Shown: piece after piece, positions 24,015-28,433 of the stretch | Layout: each line of letters starts with the position of its first letter | Position numbering within the stretch: position 1 is the first letter of the stretch | Source: Lachnospiraceae bacterium UBA3772 | GTDB taxonomy: Bacteria; Bacillota; Clostridia; Lachnospirales; Lachnospiraceae | NCBI GenBank assembly: GCA_002371025.1 | Contig: DFFQ01000178.1 | Location: 14,243 to 42,675, forward strand | DNA length: 28,433 nucleotides | Direction of reading: 5' to 3' | Program-made: the position numbers and the translations under genes | Notes under the pieces: generated by a model | What the model was told of the DNA's origin: nothing | What the model saw: the letters and a program-made list of their open reading frames with translations, nothing else | Database searches by the model: none

Positions 24015-25190
24015 TTATTTTTTGCAAATAAATATTCCTGCTTCTTTAGTTATATGGAAACCATACTTTGTCTTTGCATCAACAAAATCCTTAAATTCCT
24101 TATATTTATTAAGGATGTAGCGGTTCTGATTTCCATGACATGAAAGAATATATGAAAGGATAGGTTCTGACTCATTTATCTCTATTGAATCCGGATACAG
24201 TTCTTTTCCTATATTTTTAAAATAAGGTTTAAGTATTTTTGCTCCATTTTCAAGACCGAAAACGTCATAAAGCTTTTCAGCTGAAAGTACGATTTCCTTA
24301 TTGAAACTCTGAACCAGCTCAGTTATTTCTTTCATATGTTTTTTGCCATAGGTTGAACATATAAGCTTCCCCCCCGGCTTAAGTATCCTTCTTATTTCTT
24401 TTAATGTCTTTTTTATATCCTCACAATAAAAGAAAACATGATTAGCATAAACAATATCAAATGTTTCATCCTTATACGGTATCTTCTGACAGTCACATAT
24501 ACCAAATGAAAATCTCGGATCATCATCAAATTCTTTTTTTACTTCTCTAACCATTCCATCTGAAATATCAGAAAGTATGATCTTTATCTTTTTAGGAAGC
24601 TTATCTTTTGTTTCTTTCCAAAGGGCTCCACTTCCGCACCCTACCTCTAAGATTTTCATACCGGATTTAATGTCTGAATTCCTTATGATCCAAGGGAACC
24701 ATCCCTCTTTATTGGTGGAAAAATCTGTATGAAGTCTTATTCTTGAAGAAATATTTGCAGAATTCTTATACTGTTCTGCCAGACTTCTTTCCATAGCTGT
24801 AAGATGAATAAGATTCATCATATCATTCCAATTGATCTGCTGATCCTTATCTAGCATCTCATATGTAGAATCAATGGCTTTAGTCATTTCTTCCATTTCT
24901 TCTATTTTTTCCTTAACCAGCCTTTTCTGAAGTTTAAGCGATTCTTTTAAGGAATAGGCATCAAATGAAGATACTGTCATTTCCTTTATCTCTTCAAGAG
25001 AAAAACCAAGATATTTAAGGAGAAGTATCTGCTGAAGTTTCGCAAAGTCCTTATCTGTATATAATCTGTTACCTGACTCTGTATGAAATGATGGTTTTAA
25101 TATATCCTTTTGATCATAAAAACGTATGGTTCTTAAGGTAACATGAGCCTTACCGGCAAACTGCCCCGATGTATAATATTCTTTATCCAT
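24015..25190 (-). CDS. MerR-family regulator fused to a SAM-dependent methyltransferase
   Basis: A 391-residue two-domain protein. Residues 5-75 are a MerR winged helix (YTSGQFAGKAHVTLRTIRFY, then YLGFSLEEIKEM), 80-118 a helical dimerisation coil. Residues 165-330 are a class I methyltransferase: LEVGCGSG (181-188), LSDIS, CDCQKIPYKDETFDIVYANH and ILKPGGKL. Which small molecule it senses or methylates is unknown. The gene is the last of a four-gene operon, one base after the zinc-ribbon gene stop, with GAGG upstream. Ten bases after its stop lies a 19-bp-spacer promoter with an internal palindrome driving rmlB, so it is the natural candidate for activator of rhamnose synthesis; that is inference from position and promoter shape. 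Confidence 0.88.
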   Translation of the reverse strand: MDKEYYTSGQFAGKAHVTLRTIRFYDQKDILKPSFHTESGNRLYTDKDFAKLQQILLLKYLGFSLEEIKEMTVSSFDAYSLKESLKLQKRLVKEKIEEMEEMTKAIDSTYEMLDKDQQINWNDMMNLIHLTAMERSLAEQYKNSANISSRIRLHTDFSTNKEGWFPWIIRNSDIKSGMKILEVGCGSGALWKETKDKLPKKIKIILSDISDGMVREVKKEFDDDPRFSFGICDCQKIPYKDETFDIVYANHVFFYCEDIKKTLKEIRRILKPGGKLICSTYGKKHMKEITELVQSFNKEIVLSAEKLYDVFGLENGAKILKPYFKNIGKELYPDSIEINESEPILSYILSCHGNQNRYILNKYKEFKDFVDAKTKYGFHITKEAGIFICKK

Positions 25191-25191
25191 T

Positions 25192-25593
25192 CTATCCTCT
25201 AAACAACTGGATTACCCATAAGAAAAAGTAAGTAATAAGTCCTTTTGCTATTAAAGAAGCAACCGCAGTAAATATAAGCAAAACAACAAGAGTTGTGAGT
25301 ACGATATTTAATATATCCTTTCTTGCCTTCCTGTCTTTTTCATCATGATACTCTGAACTCTGAATATTAGTATTTCTGTTATAAAGATCATAATAAGGAC
25401 TATCAGCAAATCTCTTATCCTCAGTGATCTTAAGCTTTTCTTCTACTTTATATTCAGCAGGACGTTCTATTTCTACCGGTGCTTCCACCGGTCCCTCATA
25501 ATATTCGCCGCATTTAGGGCAAAGGCTAAGACACTTATCATAATCAAACACTTTACCACAGCTTGGGCATTTAACTTTTCTTTCTTTTATCAT
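25192..25593 (-). CDS. Zinc-ribbon membrane protein of unknown function
   Basis: A 133-residue protein with an N-terminal zinc ribbon (CPSCGKVF, then CPKCGEYY), an acidic, Pro-containing middle part and one or two C-terminal hydrophobic stretches (ILNIVLTTLVVLLIF to about the end). Likely anchored in the membrane with the ribbon inside. No known function; small zinc-ribbon membrane proteins are common in Clostridia. ATG 25593 is chosen with GGAGG 11 bases upstream; a longer version would begin with TTG and include that sequence as codons. It sits between the PHP phosphatase and MerR-methyltransferase genes, tightly spaced on the latter side. Confidence 0.75.
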   Translation of the reverse strand: MIKERKVKCPSCGKVFDYDKCLSLCPKCGEYYEGPVEAPVEIERPAEYKVEEKLKITEDKRFADSPYYDLYNRNTNIQSSEYHDEKDRKARKDILNIVLTTLVVLLIFTAVASLIAKGLITYFFLWVIQLFRG

Positions 25594-25626
25594 AATCCCC
25601 CGACCCTCCAAACTTAAATTTTGTAA

Positions 25627-26400
25627 TTAATTTACTTTCTTTAATTTCAAATAGTCTATATGATTAAGATTATATTTTGAAACCATTAAAGAAGCAAGTT
25701 CCTCAGATCTTTTATTAATAACCATATCTTTTGAATGACAGTCAGCACCGAATATAACCTCATTTCCAACCTCACCTGCTATCCTCCAGAATAATGGATT
25801 TGGGTAAATTCTGTTATCCAATAAGCCAAGGAAATTTATCTCTAATGGAACATCCTTTTCTTTAGCCTTAAGACATATACGTTTCATCTGATCATAATAA
25901 TCCGAAGGATCTCCTTTGAAATTTATTATGTCTGGGTGAGCAACGCAGGAAAATTTTTCCGTCTCTAAAGCTTCAATAACCTGATCACAATAATCAGTTA
26001 ATATCTTAACATCACTGGTTGGTGTGCCTGATGCCGGAGCATTCATTTCATTATAAAGAAAGTGCTGACCTAATATAAGATAATCAATTTCCGGATATTT
26101 CTTTAACTCCTCTATAATCTTATCAAAATAGTCAGGATAATATTCAGCCTCAAATCCAAGAAATATCTCAATATCCTTTTCATATTCTTTTTTCAGATCA
26201 GTAATAGTCTTAACATATTCCGGAAGCTGATGAAGGAGCATTCTCATCCCTGAATCATAACCCTCCGGCCAAACCTGAGGTATATGATCCGAAAATCCAA
26301 AAACCTTAAATCCTCCCTTTATTGCTTCCTCTATATATTCTCTCTCTGTTCCAAAAGCATGACGGCAGCGCCATGTATGAGCATGATAATTAGCTAACAT
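25627..26400 (-). CDS. PHP-domain phosphatase, histidinol-phosphatase-like
   Basis: A 258-residue PHP-family metal-dependent phosphoesterase. Metal ligands are visible in order: YHAHTWRC (His6, His8), GFSDHIP (Asp38, His39), GFEAEY, GQHFLYN, VAHPDII and FGADCHS. The closest known family is HisK-type histidinol phosphatase, but no other histidine gene is near, so the substrate is uncertain and other sugar or nucleotide phosphates are possible. ATG 26400 is chosen because AAGGA lies 7 bases before it; an upstream ATG at 26466 would overlap the preceding gene. It lies 19 bases after the RNA methyltransferase gene. Confidence 0.85.
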   Translation of the reverse strand: MLANYHAHTWRCRHAFGTEREYIEEAIKGGFKVFGFSDHIPQVWPEGYDSGMRMLLHQLPEYVKTITDLKKEYEKDIEIFLGFEAEYYPDYFDKIIEELKKYPEIDYLILGQHFLYNEMNAPASGTPTSDVKILTDYCDQVIEALETEKFSCVAHPDIINFKGDPSDYYDQMKRICLKAKEKDVPLEINFLGLLDNRIYPNPLFWRIAGEVGNEVIFGADCHSKDMVINKRSEELASLMVSKYNLNHIDYLKLKKVN

Positions 26401-26419
26401 TTTTAAGTCCTTCCTGTAA

Positions 26420-27262
26420 CTATTTTGTAAGTTCCCAAAAGCAAAGTGCACTGCAGGCCGCAACATTTAAAGAATCCACCCCATTTGCCATAGGTATCTT
26501 AACTGTATAGTCTGAATGTTCTATTGTATCTTCTCTAAGACCCTCTCCTTCAGTTCCAAGGAGAATGGCCAGCTTATCAATTTCTTTTAAGCGTGAGTCA
26601 TCTATATCTATTGTATTATCTCTTAATGCCATGGCAACTGTCTTAAACCCTACAGAATGAAGGTCATCTATATAATCATCTGATGAATCAAGATATGTCC
26701 ATGGAACCTGAAATGCTGTTCCCATACCAACTCTTAAGGCTCTTCTATAAAGAGGATCTGCCGAGTCCGGTGTAAGAAGTATGGCTTCAATCCCAAGAGC
26801 AGCCGCACTTCTTATAATTGCTCCAACATTTGTAGGATTGACTACACTTTCTAAAACAGCAATTCTTCTTTTCTCTTTAATAAGTTCTTTAGGATTCATC
26901 TTTTCTTTACGCTTCATGGCACATAAAGCACCTCTTGTAAGCTTAAATCCAGCCATTTCAGCTAATATAAAAGTTGGCGCACTAAAAATCTTTATATCAT
27001 TATTTCCTGTCAGTCTTTCAGCCTTTTCAATTACTTTCTTTGTCTCGCCCCTGATCATACCATCTTCTATCAGAAATGATACTGCTTCATATCCGGCATC
27101 TAAAGCTCTATCAATAACTTTGGGACTTTCCGCTATAAATATATTCTCCATTGGTCTATCAGGATCACTGCCACCTACACCATTAGTAAGCTGTTTTTCC
27201 GAAAGTCTTACATAAATATCCAATTCTTTATCTAAAAAATCATTTATCTCTATAATGCGCAT
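26420..27262 (-). CDS. TrmH/SpoU-family RNA 2'-O-methyltransferase
   Basis: A 280-residue SPOUT enzyme. The three SpoU motifs are clear: NPTNVGAIIRSAAALG (motif 1, with catalytic Arg), ILLGTEGEGL (motif 2) and IPMANGVDSLNVAAC (motif 3), forming the trefoil knot that binds SAM. The N-terminal part (to about residue 110) is a separate substrate-binding region. The target may be rRNA or tRNA; it cannot be told which. First gene of the operon leading to the MerR-methyltransferase, behind an extended -10 promoter. Confidence 0.92.
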   Translation of the reverse strand: MRIIEINDFLDKELDIYVRLSEKQLTNGVGGSDPDRPMENIFIAESPKVIDRALDAGYEAVSFLIEDGMIRGETKKVIEKAERLTGNNDIKIFSAPTFILAEMAGFKLTRGALCAMKRKEKMNPKELIKEKRRIAVLESVVNPTNVGAIIRSAAALGIEAILLTPDSADPLYRRALRVGMGTAFQVPWTYLDSSDDYIDDLHSVGFKTVAMALRDNTIDIDDSRLKEIDKLAILLGTEGEGLREDTIEHSDYTVKIPMANGVDSLNVAACSALCFWELTK

Positions 27263-27342
27263 ATTATTCCCCGTTTCTCTCGAAACTTTCCTACTTCATC
27301 CAACATTTGGATCACTCCGATTCATTTAACAATTTTCATGTT

Positions 27343-27351
27343 ATTATATCA
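27343..27351 (-). promoter_or_regulatory. Extended -10 promoter of the RNA methyltransferase operon
   Basis: TGATATAAT on the minus strand is a perfect extended -10 element. No good -35 box is present at 16-18 bases, which extended -10 promoters do not need. The leader to the ATG at 27262 is about 75 bases. Confidence 0.6.
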
Positions 27352-27406
27352 TCTCAAATGACATTAATCACAGAATATTTTTCTTTTCTATTACCCCATT
27401 TTTCTA

Positions 27407-27412
27407 TATAAT
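27407..27412 (+). promoter_or_regulatory. Candidate -10 box of the NifX-FKBP fusion gene
   Basis: TATAAT on the plus strand, about 62 bases before ATG 27474; the -35 region (TTTTCT at 17 bases) is weak. It lies back-to-back with the promoter of the minus-strand operon about 60 bases away. Confidence 0.5.
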
Positions 27413-27473
27413 GGTTAGGTGTCTGTTATATTCAGGCAAAAATCAAAAACTGATCTTGAAAGGATATAAACCA

Positions 27474-28376
27474 ATGAGAATTGCAGTAACTTATGAAGAT
27501 GGACTTGTTTTTCAGCACTTTGGAAAGACAAAGGAATTCAAAATATATGAAGTTGATGGAAATGAAATCGAAAATTGCGAACTTATAACTACTGACGGTG
27601 AAGGACACGAGGCTTTAGCTCCTCTTCTTTCAGAATATGATATTGATGTAGTGATCTGTGGTGGTCTTGGAGAAGGAGCAAAGAATGCTCTTGCAGAAGA
27701 AGGGATTCACGTAATTTCAGGCGCTACTGGCGATGCTAATCAGGCTGTAAAAGATTTTCTTTCAGGAAATCTCACATCTGAAGGCGTAAACTGTGACCAT
27801 CATAAAGACGGTGGCTGTGGCAGTGATGAAGGATGCAGTTGTGGTAGTGACGATGGTTGCGGCTGTGGTAGTGATGAAGGCTGTGGCGGCTGCGGCGGTG
27901 GCTGTGGTGGCTGTATGGATCCAAAGTCACGTCCAATAATCTTCGAAGGTCCTAATGCAGGTAAGGTTGTAAGCGTTCATTATACAGGCACTCTCGATGA
28001 CGGAACAAAGTTCGACTCATCTTATGACAGAAATGAACCACTTCAGTTCGTATGTGGAACAGGTATGATGATCGCAGGTTTTGATAAAGCTGTAGTTGAA
28101 ATGACTGTAGGTGAAACAAAAGAAATCCATCTTCTTCCTGAAGAAGCATATGGAGAAAGAGACCCTAAGGCTATCCTTAAGGTAGAACAATCAGAAATTC
28201 CTGGTTCTGAAAAGCTGAGTATTGGAGATCATATTGTACTTTCCAACAGCTATGGACAGCGTTTCCCAGTAGTTGTATCAGAAAAGGATGATACAATGAT
28301 CACCTTCGATGCAAACCATGAACTCGCTGGCAAAGCCCTCAACTTCAAAATAGAACTGGTTTCAATCGAAGATTAA
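27474..28376 (+). CDS. NifX-like domain / Cys-rich linker / SlyD-type FKBP isomerase fusion
   Basis: A 300-residue protein in three parts. Residues 1-103 are a NifX/NifB-type dinitrogenase-cofactor-binding domain (RIAVTYEDGLVFQHFGKTKEF, VVICGGLGEGAKNAL). Residues 107-148 are a Gly/Cys-rich linker with ten Cys and two His. Residues 163-300 are an FKBP prolyl isomerase: VSVHYTGTLDDGTKFDSS, GTGMMIAGFDKAV, PEEAYGERDP, then an insert-in-flap domain and FDANHELAGKALNF, which match SlyD. SlyD proteins are folding chaperones with a Cys/His-rich metal tail that deliver nickel; NifX domains carry iron-sulfur or iron-molybdenum clusters. A metallochaperone/foldase role is thus plausible but inferred. 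ATG 27474 is preferred over 27411, which lies inside the -10 box; GAAAGGA precedes 27474. It is the only plus-strand gene. Confidence 0.88.
   Translation: MRIAVTYEDGLVFQHFGKTKEFKIYEVDGNEIENCELITTDGEGHEALAPLLSEYDIDVVICGGLGEGAKNALAEEGIHVISGATGDANQAVKDFLSGNLTSEGVNCDHHKDGGCGSDEGCSCGSDDGCGCGSDEGCGGCGGGCGGCMDPKSRPIIFEGPNAGKVVSVHYTGTLDDGTKFDSSYDRNEPLQFVCGTGMMIAGFDKAVVEMTVGETKEIHLLPEEAYGERDPKAILKVEQSEIPGSEKLSIGDHIVLSNSYGQRFPVVVSEKDDTMITFDANHELAGKALNFKIELVSIED
27813..27884 (+). repeat. Three tandem 24-bp repeats encoding a GCGSDEGC-type unit
   Basis: Three consecutive 24-base units encode GCGSDEGC, SCGSDDGC and GCGSDEGC, followed by a run of GG-C units. They form the Cys-rich linker of the NifX-FKBP fusion. 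The units are imperfect at third codon positions, so they are not a fresh duplication, but the length may vary between strains. Confidence 0.8.
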
Positions 28377-28433
28377 ATAACTGCGGTTTTATAAAATCCC
28401 TATATTTCGATTTCATAATTCATTTTTACAGAG

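Noticed and set aside
26401..26466. N-terminal extension of the PHP phosphatase
   Set aside because: It overlaps the RNA methyltransferase gene; PHP proteins begin right at the first metal motif, as with ATG 26400.
27298..27312. Small inverted repeat ATCCAA-N3-TTGGAT in the leader of the RNA methyltransferase operon
   Set aside because: Only six base pairs with a three-base loop; too small to call a regulatory element.
27411..27473. N-terminal extension of the NifX-FKBP protein
   Set aside because: Its ATG lies within the candidate -10 box and the NifX domain starts exactly at ATG 27474.

Overview
The window is AT-rich DNA with strong GGAGG-type ribosome binding sites, tight operons and Gram-positive surface proteins carrying short signal peptides. 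It looks like the chromosome of a low-GC Firmicute, most probably a Clostridia/Lachnospiraceae-type gut or rumen bacterium. This placement rests on gene content and style, not on a marker gene. No mobile element, CRISPR array, rRNA or tRNA was seen. All genes but one (the last) lie on the minus strand.

Reading in the direction of transcription (right to left): at 27262-24015 a small operon encodes a TrmH/SpoU RNA methyltransferase, a PHP-type phosphatase, a zinc-ribbon membrane protein and a MerR regulator fused to a SAM methyltransferase. Next come rmlB-rmlD-rmlA-rmlC (23931-20387, dTDP-L-rhamnose). A consensus promoter then leads into a surface-polysaccharide operon (20324-9868): a DUF1972/rhamnosyltransferase-type GT4, two further GT4 enzymes, a Stealth sugar-phosphate transferase, a GT2 enzyme, a Wzy-like polymerase, a Wzx-like flippase, LicD, and a choline-binding-repeat L,D-transpeptidase. 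Two monocistronic genes for large secreted choline-binding-repeat proteins follow (9646-6851 and 6685-4442). Last is a three-gene lic operon (4254-79): a winged-helix/nucleotidyltransferase/choline-kinase fusion, LicC, and a BCCT transporter. On the plus strand at 27474-28376 is an unusual fusion of a NifX-like domain, a Cys-rich linker and a SlyD-type FKBP.

Together the genes describe a phosphocholine circuit. Choline is imported (BCCT), phosphorylated (LicA domain), activated to CDP-choline (LicC) and transferred to a rhamnose-containing, probably phosphodiester-containing surface glycan (LicD). Three secreted proteins with choline-binding repeats are then expected to bind it, one of which is a peptidoglycan cross-linking enzyme co-transcribed with LicD.

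The most interesting regulatory signals are three. A perfect 12-bp palindrome overlaps the lic promoter start site and recurs upstream of a choline-binding protein gene. A MerR-style promoter with a 19-bp spacer holding a perfect 15-bp dyad precedes rmlB, directly downstream of the MerR-methyltransferase gene. A 12-bp leader hairpin hides the rmlB ribosome binding site and appears to be cut by the predicted start of transcription.
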